From an uncultured Muribaculaceae bacterium (lineage in GTDB: Bacteria > Bacteroidota > Bacteroidia > Bacteroidales > Muribaculaceae), in contig CALUMJ010000022.1 in NCBI GenBank assembly GCA_944321715.1, positions 1 to 43,329 of the forward strand: a stretch of DNA of 43,329 nt. The letters run 5' to 3'. This document shows positions 1 to 9,112 of this stretch, piece after piece (position 1 is the first letter of the stretch; every line of letters starts with the position of its first letter). The notes under the pieces were generated by a model, which saw only the letters and a program-made list of their open reading frames with translations, was not told where the DNA came from and made no database searches. The translations under genes and the position numbers were made by a program.

Positions 1-134
1 CGTAGCCAAGCGACCGGGGCGACAACGATTCGCGGTGATTGCCGTTAGATGCGGCAATCACCGCGCTGGCACAAACAATTGCAGCGCAGTGAAAAAGAGG
101 CGGCGAAGCCGTCCAACCATGACGTAACCGGCGG
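1..134. other. GC-rich segment with perfect hairpin at window start
   Basis: This stretch is clearly richer in G+C (82 of 134 bases by hand count) than the sequence that follows. It contains a perfect 14-bp inverted repeat, 31-44 pairing with 52-65 around a 7-nt loop (TTAGATG), and a smaller CGGC-GAA-GCCG hairpin at 101-111. No reading frame here matches the N-terminal part expected for the adjoining reductase gene. It may be the end of a repeat or mobile element, or a chimeric contig end. The sequence alone does not decide between these. Confidence 0.5.
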
Positions 135-155
135 AGTTATGAATATGAAGCGGGT

Positions 156-743
156 GTGCTTGGCCCGAAGTATGCCGCCGCAAATGGAATGGGCTTGGCC
201 GTGATGAAACCAGTCCGCACAGGATTTCTTGCAAATCTACCGCAAACAATGCACGATGCACTTGCGTCAACAGGTATTCACAAGCCAGATGCAGAATGGG
301 CATTGGACTACCTTTGGGATATTCCCGAGGTCAGTGTGGCGGTGAGTGGCATGGGAAGTATGGCAGATGTGGAGGAGAATCTGAAGTATGCAGCCAAGGC
401 ACGTCCAAATATGCTTACTCCAGCAGAGCGCGAAGCATTGGGTGTGGCTATTTATGCCTACCGCCACGCTGCCGGTCACATAGATTGCACGGGCTGTTAT
501 CAATGCATTCCTTGCCCGCATAATGTCGCCATCGGTTATATTTTTGCATACGTGTACAATAACTACCTGCTACATAAAAATAAAGACAGAGCCATGGCGG
601 ATTATACAGTTTCAATGTCGCCAATCCAACGGGGCGACCCGGCATCGTCGTGCGTCGGCTGCGGAGCATGTTTGGCTAAGTGTCCGCAACATTTGGATAT
701 TCCAAACTTGCTGGCGAAAGTTAAAGAAACAATGGGCAAATGA
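156..743 (+). CDS. Aldo/keto reductase with C-terminal 4Fe-4S domain, 5'-truncated
   Basis: This is the C-terminal half of a COG1453-type predicted oxidoreductase: the end of an aldo/keto reductase barrel (VSVAVSGMGSMADVEENL is the typical late-barrel segment) followed by a ferredoxin-like tail. Two cysteine clusters are visible, CTGCYQCIPCP near residues 112-122 and CVGCGACLAKCP near 167-178, as expected for two 4Fe-4S clusters. The family is normally about 370-400 aa and only about 195 are present. The frame is open upstream only to a stop at 120-122, and similarity to the family fades around 138, so the GTG at 156 is merely the first usable start. The catalytic Asp/Tyr/Lys/His part is missing. 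This is either a gene remnant cut by rearrangement or an artefact of the contig end. A functional product is unlikely. Confidence 0.75.
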   Translation: MLGPKYAAANGMGLAVMKPVRTGFLANLPQTMHDALASTGIHKPDAEWALDYLWDIPEVSVAVSGMGSMADVEENLKYAAKARPNMLTPAEREALGVAIYAYRHAAGHIDCTGCYQCIPCPHNVAIGYIFAYVYNNYLLHKNKDRAMADYTVSMSPIQRGDPASSCVGCGACLAKCPQHLDIPNLLAKVKETMGK

Positions 744-849
744 GTCCTTTTCATTAGAAAACTGTTTGATGGATATTCATGGAGCATGGCAGTTTTTGTT
801 TTGCTGTTTGTTTTTATATCTTCGTATATGATTTATAGATAAAAGATAT

Positions 850-1497
850 ATGGATATAAAAATACGTTTGGAACAACCGGCAGATTACCACGAGGTTGAA
901 ATGGTAATGCGAGAGGCGTTTTGGAATCGGTATATGCCTGGCTGCATGGAACATTATTTGGCACACATCATGCGTCGTTCGCCCGATTTTGTGCATGAGC
1001 TGGATTTTGTAGCGGAAGTGAACGATAGAATTATCGGGTCGGTCATGTTCATGAAATCGTTTATTTTGGGCGATGACGGTTGTCGCCATGAAACGTTAAG
1101 CATGGGGCCGATTGCAGTGCTGCCTTCTTTCCAATGCAAAGGCGTGGGGCGGATGTTGATAGAACGGGCAAGGACTGAGGCAACCAACAATGGCTACCAT
1201 GCAATTCTGTTGTGTGGTAACCTCGATTATTATCAAAAAGTAGGCTTTGTGGAAGCAGAGCATTTCGGCATTCGTACATCTGAAAACAAATATTTAGCAG
1301 CATTGCATATTTGTCTGTTGCGCCAAGGTGCTTCACGGGAGTTGTCGGGATGCTATTGTGAAAATGACATATATTATATGGTGAACGAAGCGGAAGTAGA
1401 AGCTTTTGACAGGCAATTTCCGTACAAGGAAAAAATTGCTGATACACCCTCGCAATTACGTTTCAAGGAAGTGTGCGCCATGCAGAAAGATTATTAG
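850..1497 (+). CDS. GNAT family N-acetyltransferase (YhbS-like)
   Basis: A 215-aa protein with a GNAT fold at the N-terminal two thirds. The acetyl-CoA pyrophosphate-binding motif is seen near residue 97 (LPSFQCKGVGRMLI, the Q-x-x-G-x-G signature), preceded by the beta-4 strand MGPIAVLP and followed by LLCGNLDYYQKVGF, the typical YhbS/COG3153 ending of the fold. The remaining C-terminal segment of about 70 residues is not recognised. The substrate cannot be read from sequence. It stands alone between the truncated reductase and the MITE-like repeat, in the same direction as the redox genes downstream but separated from them by 353 bp. Confidence 0.85.
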   Translation: MDIKIRLEQPADYHEVEMVMREAFWNRYMPGCMEHYLAHIMRRSPDFVHELDFVAEVNDRIIGSVMFMKSFILGDDGCRHETLSMGPIAVLPSFQCKGVGRMLIERARTEATNNGYHAILLCGNLDYYQKVGFVEAEHFGIRTSENKYLAALHICLLRQGASRELSGCYCENDIYYMVNEAEVEAFDRQFPYKEKIADTPSQLRFKEVCAMQKDY

Positions 1498-1532
1498 GCA
1501 CGTTGCTGATTATGTCATACCGAGTGATAATA

Positions 1533-1709
1533 AAGGTGTATCAAAATGTAGATTTGCGCAATTTTGTAGGGACGCACGGCTCGTGCGTCCGCCGTGTAAT
1601 TAGTTGTATATTATATTGATTCACAAATGATTAACAGAGCTTTACGGCACACGGACGCACGAGCCGTGCGTCCCTACGAACCAGATTGATGCTAATTTTG
1701 ATACACCTT
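1533..1709. repeat. MITE-like inverted-repeat element
   Basis: The ends are a perfect 15-bp terminal inverted repeat: AAGGTGTATCAAAAT at 1533-1547 and its complement at 1695-1709. Inside, a 26-bp segment at 1566-1591 (starting GTAGGGACGCACGGCTCGTG) is exactly repeated in inverted orientation at 1652-1677. Each copy is itself a palindrome, GGACGCACG-GCT-CGTGCGTCC. The element encodes nothing. The nested symmetry fits a small non-autonomous transposable element or a REP/BIME-like unit. I recall similar GGACGCACG palindromes as dispersed repeats in Bacteroidales genomes but cannot confirm copies here. An RNA copy could fold into a long hairpin and act as a terminator. Confidence 0.8.
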
Positions 1710-1817
1710 CTTTATAACATGTGGTTACATTTTCAAATGAGGGTAAAAAAGGACTTTTTCAGTAAATTCGTTAAAACACTCCGTAACTCGGGTATATTAT
1801 GGTGCATGCTTGTGTTG

Positions 1818-1825
1818 TAATTTTG
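1818..1825 (+). promoter_or_regulatory. Bacteroidetes -7 box of left redox operon
   Basis: TAATTTTG matches the TAnnTTTG consensus and lies 25 nt before the ATG at 1851. No TTTG is found about 20 nt upstream, which fits a promoter that depends on an activator. The surrounding TGTAATTTTGTAT is identical to that at 7261-7273. Confidence 0.6.
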
Positions 1826-1850
1826 TATTGTTAGATAAGCAATAGAGATT

Positions 1851-2417
1851 ATGGAAGATATTTTCAGGAAAGACTTGTCAGGCGCGATGGTATCGCCAAA
1901 TGAGCCAGGATATGACCAACTTATAAGTTCGATTTTTGCCACTATGAAGTTGGCATACGAATTAAACACTGGTTACCATACTCCTGAAGAAGTTCACGAT
2001 TATCTATGCCGTATTACAGGAAAAGAGATAGACCCGTCAACCACTTTATTGCCCCCATTCTATGTGGATTTTGGCAAAAACATAAGTATTGGTAAAAGGT
2101 GCTGGATTCAGCAAGGTTGTACTTTTTTCGACCGTGGAGGCATTACTATCGGCAACGATGTGTTCATTGCGCCGAAGGTGAACCTTATTACAATCAATCA
2201 TGACCCGAACCCCGACAATCGCAGTGCGACGTATGGTCGTCCTATAATCATTGAAGATAAAGTGTGGATAGGCATTAATTCAACGATTCTGCCCGGTGTG
2301 CGTATTGGTTATGGTGCCATAGTGGGGGCTAACAGCGTGGTAACGCATGATGTAGAGCCAATGACGGTGGTGGGTGGCAATCCCGCTAAGTTTATAAAAA
2401 AGATAGAAACGAAGTAA
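1851..2417 (+). CDS. Sugar O-acetyltransferase (maltose/galactoside acetyltransferase type)
   Basis: A 188-aa left-handed beta-helix acetyltransferase. An N-terminal alpha-helical cap (about residues 1-60, including the LAYELNTGYHTPEEV segment) precedes hexapeptide repeats from about residue 70 (ISIGKRCWIQQG, ITIGNDVFIAPKV, IIIEDKVWIGINSTILPGVRIGYGAIVGANSVV). The catalytic His is in TINHDPNPDNR. It would move acetyl from acetyl-CoA to a sugar or other hydroxyl in the cytoplasm. The ATG follows a TAATTTTG box by 25 nt and opens a five-gene run ending with the amidohydrolase at 6275. Such acetyltransferases often accompany AraC-controlled reductase clusters, but the link to the neighbouring oxidoreductases is inferred. 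Confidence 0.88.
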   Translation: MEDIFRKDLSGAMVSPNEPGYDQLISSIFATMKLAYELNTGYHTPEEVHDYLCRITGKEIDPSTTLLPPFYVDFGKNISIGKRCWIQQGCTFFDRGGITIGNDVFIAPKVNLITINHDPNPDNRSATYGRPIIIEDKVWIGINSTILPGVRIGYGAIVGANSVVTHDVEPMTVVGGNPAKFIKKIETK

Positions 2418-2431
2418 TAACTTAAAACCAA

Positions 2432-3619
2432 ATGATAATGGATACAAATCTTAATTACGACATGTATGTTCCTACCCGAGTTATGTTTGGGGCTGGAATG
2501 TTGAACAAATTGAGTGAACAACCAATGCCGGGTAAACGAGCTCTCATTGTTATTTCCAACGGAAAATCGACCCGAGCTAATGGATACTTGGCTCGCACCG
2601 AAGAGCAGTTGCATAAAGCAGGTGTGGCAACTGTTGTGTTTGACGGCGTAATGCCTAACCCAACGGTCGGCAATGTGAATGCTGGAGCAAAAGCAGCACG
2701 TGAGAATGGTTGCGATTTTCTCGTAGCCCTTGGGGGCGGTAGTGTAATGGATTGTACAAAAGCAATCGCAGTAATGGCTACAAATGATGGAGAACTTTGG
2801 GATTATGTACCTATTGGTTCGGGAAAGGGGCAACCGATAGCAGTAAAGCCTCTGCCAATTGTCGCTATTACTACCACGGCGGGAACAGGTTCGGAAACCG
2901 ACAATTCGGGCGTAATCACCAAGGAAGACACTTTTGAGAAGGCTTTTGTGGGTGATGCATCTTTATTCCCTGTCCTTTCCATTGTTGACCCCGAACTTAT
3001 GGCAAGTGTGCCGCCAACGTTCACGGCATATCAAGGTTTTGACGCATTATTCCACAGTACCGAGGGGTATATAGCAAAAGGTGCCAACCTGATGAGCGAC
3101 ATGTATGCGCTTACGGCCATTGAGAATTTGGCTAAATACCTGCCAAGGGCTGTGAAAAACGGCAAAGACATGGAAGCCCGTACACATGTCGCATGGGGCA
3201 ATACGCTTTCGGGCGTAGTAATGTGCCTCACGTTGATTACGAGCGAACATGCCTTGGAACACGCCCTATCGGCTTATCATCCAGCTTTGCCTCATGGTGC
3301 AGGCCTTATTATGGTCAGCAAGGCATATTATAAGTATTTTATTGAGCACCATGCTTGCGACGACCGCTTCGTCCGTATGGCGCAAGCGATGGGTATGCCC
3401 GAAGCCACAAAGCCCGAAGACTTTTTAACTGCTCTTGGTCGCTTGCAGGAGGCCTGTGGCGTGGCAGACCTGAAGATGTCGGACTATGGAATCACTCCTG
3501 ACGAATTTGAAACGCTGATGCGCAATACTCGTGAAGTAATGGGCGTGATGTTTACCAGTGACCGTGTGGCGATGACCGATGAGGACATTGTCAATGTATA
3601 TAAAGACTCATATAAGTAA
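2432..3619 (+). CDS. Iron-containing alcohol dehydrogenase
   Basis: A 395-aa group III (Fe-ADH) dehydrogenase that reduces aldehydes to alcohols, or the reverse, with NAD(P)H. The N-terminal Rossmann-like half carries GGGS (LGGGSVMDCTKAIA, about residue 100) and TTAGTGSETDNSGVI (about 148). The C-terminal helical half carries the metal site: Asp in GFDALFHSTEGY and His residues in SEHALEHALSAYHPALPHGAGL. Overall order and length fit YqhD/BdhA-like enzymes. The start is ATGATAATG, so initiation at 2432 or 2438 is possible. It follows the acetyltransferase by 14 nt. In E. coli an AraC regulator (YqhC) controls a Fe-ADH and an aldo/keto reductase against toxic aldehydes, and the gene content here recalls that arrangement. 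Confidence 0.93.
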   Translation: MIMDTNLNYDMYVPTRVMFGAGMLNKLSEQPMPGKRALIVISNGKSTRANGYLARTEEQLHKAGVATVVFDGVMPNPTVGNVNAGAKAARENGCDFLVALGGGSVMDCTKAIAVMATNDGELWDYVPIGSGKGQPIAVKPLPIVAITTTAGTGSETDNSGVITKEDTFEKAFVGDASLFPVLSIVDPELMASVPPTFTAYQGFDALFHSTEGYIAKGANLMSDMYALTAIENLAKYLPRAVKNGKDMEARTHVAWGNTLSGVVMCLTLITSEHALEHALSAYHPALPHGAGLIMVSKAYYKYFIEHHACDDRFVRMAQAMGMPEATKPEDFLTALGRLQEACGVADLKMSDYGITPDEFETLMRNTREVMGVMFTSDRVAMTDEDIVNVYKDSYK

Positions 3620-3640
3620 TCGATAAATCATTAACAAAAG

Positions 3641-3690
3641 ATGGGAACAAGGCTTGTTTGTGTGTGAGATGAGTTTTGTTCCCATTGTTA
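3641..3690 (+). terminator. Intercistronic hairpin
   Basis: ATGGGAACAA (3641-3650) pairs perfectly with TTGTTCCCAT (3676-3685), and TGTTATTT follows. The T stretch is poor, so it may be a partial terminator or an RNA-stabilising hairpin between the dehydrogenase and DUF362 genes. Confidence 0.45.
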
Positions 3691-3730
3691 TTTGGATAAA
3701 GATATTACTGACGATAAACAAATAGATAAT

Positions 3731-4723
3731 ATGATACGGACTTTATTTTCGGCTATGGCATTAGCTTTATCGTCTGTTGCAATGGCTGCTTGTTCAAGCA
3801 GTAATGAAAAGGGAGAAGTGCAGACTGAAACAGGCAAAACTACCACTTCTACCGCAGAACCGGCCAAAGTGTATATGACGCACGACATCACACCCGAAGG
3901 TTTGATAGCAGTTTATGAAGCATTGGGTCGTGAAGCGATTGGAAAGGTGGCGGTAAAATTGTCAACTGGCGAGCCAGGCGGGCATAATTATCTTCAACCT
4001 GCATTGATTAAAGACCTTGTGCAGCGTGTAAATGGAACTATCGTGGAATGCAATACGGCATACGGGGGCGGACGTTCCAGCACTGCCGCCCATCTTGAGG
4101 CGGCAAACGAACATGGGTTCACAGCCATTGCGCAAGTGGATATTATGGATGCGGACGGGGAAATCCGGCTTCCGGTGGAAGGTGGACGGCACATAGACTA
4201 TGACATTGTAGGCTCACATTATGCGGACTATGATTTCACTGTTGTCCTGTCGCACTTCAAAGGCCATGCAATGGCTGGATTCGGTGGCGCAATAAAGAAC
4301 ATATCAATAGGCATTGCGTCGGCAAATGGGAAACGTTGGATACATTCGGGTGGTGCAAGCACATCGAGCTGGGGGAATCCTTCACAAGAGGATTTTCTTG
4401 AAACGATGGCAGAAGCTGCAAAAGCAGTTGCAGACCATTGTGGCGATAAAATTTTGTACATCAACGTGGCAAATAATCTTTCGGTTGATTGTGATTGTGA
4501 TTCGTCGCCCGAAGACCCCCGAATGAATGATATTGGCATTCTTGCATCACTTGACCCCGTGGCACTTGACAAGGCTTGTACGGATTTGGTGCGGTCGTCT
4601 GACGATCATGGGAAAATACACTTGATAGAGCGAATCGATTCCCGACAAGGCATGCACACATTAGATTATGCCGAACAAATCGGGTTGGGTACACAGCAAT
4701 ATGAATTGATTAGTTTGGATTAA
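3731..4723 (+). CDS. DUF362 domain lipoprotein
   Basis: About 330 aa. The first residues form a lipoprotein signal peptide ending in SVAMAAC, so the mature protein is predicted to be lipid-anchored at a Cys near residue 20. The rest is a DUF362 domain: KVAVKLSTGEPGGHNYL, then ECNTAYGGGRSSTAAHL, then VVLSHFKGHAMAGFGGAIKNISIG and LASLDPVALDKACTDL. DUF362 proteins are often Fe-S proteins of unknown reaction, but here no ferredoxin motif is present, only CDCDSS. An upstream in-frame TTG at 3692 would add 13 polar residues and spoil the signal peptide, so I chose the ATG at 3731. It lies third in the left redox run, 15 nt before the cyclophilin-like gene. Confidence 0.85.
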   Translation: MIRTLFSAMALALSSVAMAACSSSNEKGEVQTETGKTTTSTAEPAKVYMTHDITPEGLIAVYEALGREAIGKVAVKLSTGEPGGHNYLQPALIKDLVQRVNGTIVECNTAYGGGRSSTAAHLEAANEHGFTAIAQVDIMDADGEIRLPVEGGRHIDYDIVGSHYADYDFTVVLSHFKGHAMAGFGGAIKNISIGIASANGKRWIHSGGASTSSWGNPSQEDFLETMAEAAKAVADHCGDKILYINVANNLSVDCDCDSSPEDPRMNDIGILASLDPVALDKACTDLVRSSDDHGKIHLIERIDSRQGMHTLDYAEQIGLGTQQYELISLD

Positions 4724-4738
4724 ACCAATTTATTTATA

Positions 4739-5221
4739 ATGGATATTGCCATGATAGTCAATCGTATATGTTTTATCCTTTTTTCGCTGTTTACCACCTT
4801 CATGGTAGTGGCTCAGGAACAACAAGGAGTTTCAAACAATCAAAATAATACGCAGATGGAAAATAATACTATAAAATTAACAATCGAAGGCGGCAAGACT
4901 TTCACCGCCACATTGGTGGAAAACTCTTCTACACGAGCTTTGAAAGAGCAACTTGCCAAAGGTGATATAATCGTTGAGATGGAAGATTATGCCAATATGG
5001 AGAAAGTGGGGTCGCTTGGCATTAAACTGCCACGAAACGACCGTCAAACCACGACTGGACCTGGCGACATTATCCTTTATCAAGGACATAATTTAGTAAT
5101 ATATTACGACACCAATTCGTGGAATTTCACTAAGTTGGGGAAAATAGACAATGTGTCGCAGTCCGATTTGAAAGCTGCATTAGGCAAAGGCGATGTAAGG
5201 GTGACATTGTCGTTGGAGTAA
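4739..5221 (+). CDS. Secreted cyclophilin-like fold protein
   Basis: A 160-aa protein. The N-terminal signal peptide (hydrophobic ICFILFSLFTTFMVV, cleavage probably near VAQ) and an Asn/Gln-rich linker are followed by a domain of about 120 aa beginning NTIKLTIEGGKTFTATLVEN. It contains the markers of the cyclophilin-like family found beside flavodoxins and reductases: LKEQLAKGDIIVEMEDYANMEKVG, then PGDIILYQGHNLVIYYD. No prolyl isomerase activity can be assumed. An internal ATG at 4856 falls exactly at the start of the domain, which is where cytoplasmic homologues begin. The start could be 4739 or 4751. Neighbours are the DUF362 lipoprotein (15 nt) and the amidohydrolase (13 nt). Confidence 0.82.
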   Translation: MDIAMIVNRICFILFSLFTTFMVVAQEQQGVSNNQNNTQMENNTIKLTIEGGKTFTATLVENSSTRALKEQLAKGDIIVEMEDYANMEKVGSLGIKLPRNDRQTTTGPGDIILYQGHNLVIYYDTNSWNFTKLGKIDNVSQSDLKAALGKGDVRVTLSLE

Positions 5222-5234
5222 TCGTTGCCATATA

Positions 5235-6275
5235 ATGAAAAAACTATTGATTGCAAGTTTGCTGTGGGCTTCTATTGGTGGCACAATGGAAGCCCAACAG
5301 GCAATAGATGTCCATACCCACATTATCGTGCCAGAATATATTGAGGTGTTGAAAGAGCATGGTGCAGAATTGGAAGAAACTTTTCCGTTGCCACAATGGA
5401 GTGTTGAAAGGCATTTGTCGTTTATGGATAGTGCGGATATACGTACAGCTGTATTAACAATGCCAGCTCCACAACCCTATTATGGTGATGCAGAGGAAAG
5501 TCGCCGCTGCATACGTCGGGTTAATGAAATTTCGGCAAAAGTGAAGCAGGAACATCCTGACAGGTTTAAGTTTTGTGCCGCTTTACCGTTACCCGATGTC
5601 GATGCTGCTATACGTGAGGCTATTTATGCGCTTGACACATTAAGGGCCGATGGAGTGAAGTTGGCAACTAATAGTCGAGGACAATATTTGGGTGATGAAG
5701 AGCTTGAACCGCTTATGAAGGTATTAAACGAGCGAAATGCGGTCATAATCATTCATCCTCATCGTCCGACACCATATTCCGAAGAAATAATTGCGGCAAC
5801 GCCGCTTGCCATGTATGAATATCCAGCCGAGACTACACGTGCCGTGGTGAATATGTTGGCACATAACGTACTTGCTCGTTATCCAAATCTGAAAGTTGTT
5901 GTACCACATTGCGGGTCATTTCTGCCGTTGGCTATTCCACGCATGAAATCTATTCTTCCTGCAATGGTGAAGCAGAGCTATATGAAACCGATAGACTGGG
6001 AAGCGAACTTGTCGCAATTGTATTTTGATTTAGCAGGGAGTCCTACAATAGAAGTGATTAGGTCGTTGTTGACAATTACTACTCCCGAACATATCCTTTA
6101 CGGTTCAGATTATCCTTATTTGCCAGATGAGGTATTACAGGCCAACAAGCAAAAATTGAAGGAAGCGTTGGCTGCCGACGAAGAACTCGTGGGATATGCA
6201 GATATGTTTATGTTTGAAAATGCCGAGAAGCTGTTTACCGAGAATGAAGGTTCTTGCAATATTCCGATGGAGTGA
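5235..6275 (+). CDS. Exported amidohydrolase-2 family hydrolase/decarboxylase
   Basis: A 346-aa TIM-barrel metal-dependent hydrolase of the Amidohydro_2/ACMSD type. A short signal peptide (LLIASLLWASIGGTMEAQ) comes before the first metal motif IDVHTHIIVPEY near residue 26. Further ligands are seen in IIIHPHRPTPYS (about 173), VVVPHCGSFLP (about 222) and the late Asp in YGSDYPYLPD (about 290). The family includes aminocarboxymuconate-semialdehyde and 6-methylsalicylate decarboxylases as well as hydrolases, and the substrate here is unknown. Export of such an enzyme is unusual. It is the last gene of the left redox run and ends 40 nt from the 3' end of the convergent AraC gene, which leaves little room for a terminator. 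Confidence 0.85.
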   Translation: MKKLLIASLLWASIGGTMEAQQAIDVHTHIIVPEYIEVLKEHGAELEETFPLPQWSVERHLSFMDSADIRTAVLTMPAPQPYYGDAEESRRCIRRVNEISAKVKQEHPDRFKFCAALPLPDVDAAIREAIYALDTLRADGVKLATNSRGQYLGDEELEPLMKVLNERNAVIIIHPHRPTPYSEEIIAATPLAMYEYPAETTRAVVNMLAHNVLARYPNLKVVVPHCGSFLPLAIPRMKSILPAMVKQSYMKPIDWEANLSQLYFDLAGSPTIEVIRSLLTITTPEHILYGSDYPYLPDEVLQANKQKLKEALAADEELVGYADMFMFENAEKLFTENEGSCNIPME

Positions 6276-7136
6276 TGCCTTCTATTTTCTTGAACATACG
6301 GCTGAAGTGTTGAGAATATTCAAAGCCGAGCCTATCGGATACTTGCGTTATGCTTTCTCCAGCTGCAAGACTGTTTTTGGCGAGTTGGATTATATACAGG
6401 CGAATGTAGTTGCTGGCAGTGTCACCAGTGGTCTTTTTATCACATCGCCAAAATAATTTGGCGACATGCACAGCTTATCGGCGCAATATTGGACGGTAGG
6501 CAAGCCGTTGTCAATTTGTAAGTTTTCTTCGAAATAGTTGCGAAGCAACCTGTCGAACCTGACAAGTATGTCGGAATTTTCAATTTTACGAGTTATGAAT
6601 TGTCGGTTATAAAAACGCTGGCAAAAATTAAGGGTCAGTTCAATATAGTTTACAATAATGGCATCTTGAAGGCCGTCGGCGTTTTTACCAAGTTCCTCAC
6701 TGATTTGGCGCATCAGCGATGTGAGAATGTCGTGTTCCTCGTCGGTCATGTGGAGGGCTTCGTTGACCCTGTAGTCAAAAAACGAATAATCTTTAATATG
6801 TTTCTCTAATGCAGTGCCGTGCAACAGGTCGGTATGGAACAGTAGAGCCCAACCTGTGATTGATGCCAACTCTCCGTTATCTTCCTTGCCACCAATCTGA
6901 CCGGGAGCCACACATAGCAAAGTACCCTTTTTATAATCATATTTGCCACAGCCATAGTCGAGTTCCACCTCGGCATCATCACGCAGGGAAAGTCCGTACA
7001 CGCTATAGTTATTAAGGCTATGGCGAATGGGTGAAACCTCGGCGTAATTGATGGCGCAGACCAAAGGATGTTGTGCTGGATGCCCAAGGTATCGACTATA
7101 ATCATTGACATTGCGAACCTTTAATATTTTGCTCAT
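6235..7136 (-). pseudogene. AraC-family transcriptional regulator, frameshifted
   Basis: Two overlapping minus-strand frames together encode one AraC-type regulator of about 300 aa. The first frame (7136 down to about 6434) has an N-terminal effector-like domain (about residues 1-180) and the first helix-turn-helix, reading into LCMSPNYFGDVIK. The second frame continues as KTTGDTASNYIRLYIIQLAK, with the second helix-turn-helix ITQVSDRLGFEYSQHFSRMF and ending at 6235. The break is at the run of five A residues (TTTTT at 6434-6438 on the plus strand). One more A would restore a perfect protein. As written the first frame ends 13 residues after the break and lacks half of the DNA-binding domain. 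It lies between the two redox runs and is divergent from the right one, so it is their likely regulator. The shift could be a real mutation, phase variation or a sequencing error. Confidence 0.88.
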
Positions 7137-7158
7137 CGTTAAGTTATAGTTTGTTATG

Positions 7159-7166
7159 CAAAGATA
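7159..7166 (-). promoter_or_regulatory. -7 box of the AraC gene
   Basis: On the minus strand the sequence reads TATCTTTG, matching TAnnTTTG, about 22 nt before the ATG at 7136. No -33 TTTG at the usual distance was seen. Confidence 0.5.
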
Positions 7167-7203
7167 TAGTAATTTATGGATAATGATTTAGGCATCTGGC
7201 AAA

Positions 7204-7270
7204 TTCAGTAAAAATGGTACAGTTTGCCAACTTATGGTTACATGTATAAACACTCGTCATTGTAATTTTG
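7204..7270 (+). promoter_or_regulatory. Promoter and candidate AraC operator of right redox operon
   Basis: A -7 box TAATTTTG at 7263-7270 lies 18 nt before the ATG at 7289. Upstream are two similar direct repeats, ATGGTACA (7214-7221) and ATGGTTACA (7234-7242), with starts 20 bp apart, about two helical turns, as is usual for AraC-family half-sites. A TTCAGTAAA motif at 7204-7212 lies at nearly the same distance from the -7 box as in front of the gene at 1851 (57 against 58 nt, measured to the TGTAATTTTG). The assignment to the neighbouring AraC regulator is inferred. Confidence 0.5.
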
Positions 7271-7288
7271 TATAGGTAAAGAAAAACA

Positions 7289-7531
7289 ATGGAATCACAG
7301 ATGGATATTGACGAAACATTATATACAGATGAGGCCGTATGCTTCATTGCAGACCGACATGGTGTCACGCCTCGGCAACTGTTGAGTTGCTTTCTTGTTG
7401 GCGCGTCACCTTTTTCGACCGTAATTGTCACCTCCGATAATATTCTTGCGGTTTTAGAACCCAATGAGGTAGAAATATTAAAAGGCTTGGTTTGTCAAGC
7501 GCAATTAATGAATACTAATGAAATCATTTAA
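7289..7531 (+). CDS. Small hypothetical protein, first gene of right redox operon
   Basis: 80 aa, not recognised with confidence. It is acidic at the N-terminus (MDIDETLYTDEAVCFIADRH) and has a helical-looking HGVTPRQLLSCFL segment and a C-terminal EVEILKGLVCQAQLM helix. It has no signal peptide or membrane segment. It lies 18 nt after a TAATTTTG box and 9 nt before the flavin reductase-like gene, so it is surely co-transcribed with it. Two Cys residues (in VCFIAD and LLSCFL) are the only obvious reactive residues. A small regulator or partner protein is possible, but nothing supports a function. Confidence 0.6.
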   Translation: MESQMDIDETLYTDEAVCFIADRHGVTPRQLLSCFLVGASPFSTVIVTSDNILAVLEPNEVEILKGLVCQAQLMNTNEII

Positions 7532-7540
7532 GATATAACT

Positions 7541-9111
<1,571 letters not shown>

Positions 9112-9112
9112 T

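Larger units (their letters stand above)
1498..1850. other. Intergenic region with MITE-like element and promoter
   Basis: This 353-bp stretch has no convincing gene. It holds the MITE-like inverted-repeat element (1533-1709), a TGGTTACAT motif at 1722-1730 that recurs in front of the second redox operon, the TTCAGTAAA motif at 1758-1766, and the -7 promoter box at 1818-1825 for the following operon. Confidence 0.6.

Noticed and set aside
31-65. Integron attC-like site (GTTAGAT in the hairpin loop)
   Set aside because: The GTTAGAT string fits the core-site pattern, but the paired RYYYAAC core and typical spacers were not found, and no integrase or cassette array is near.
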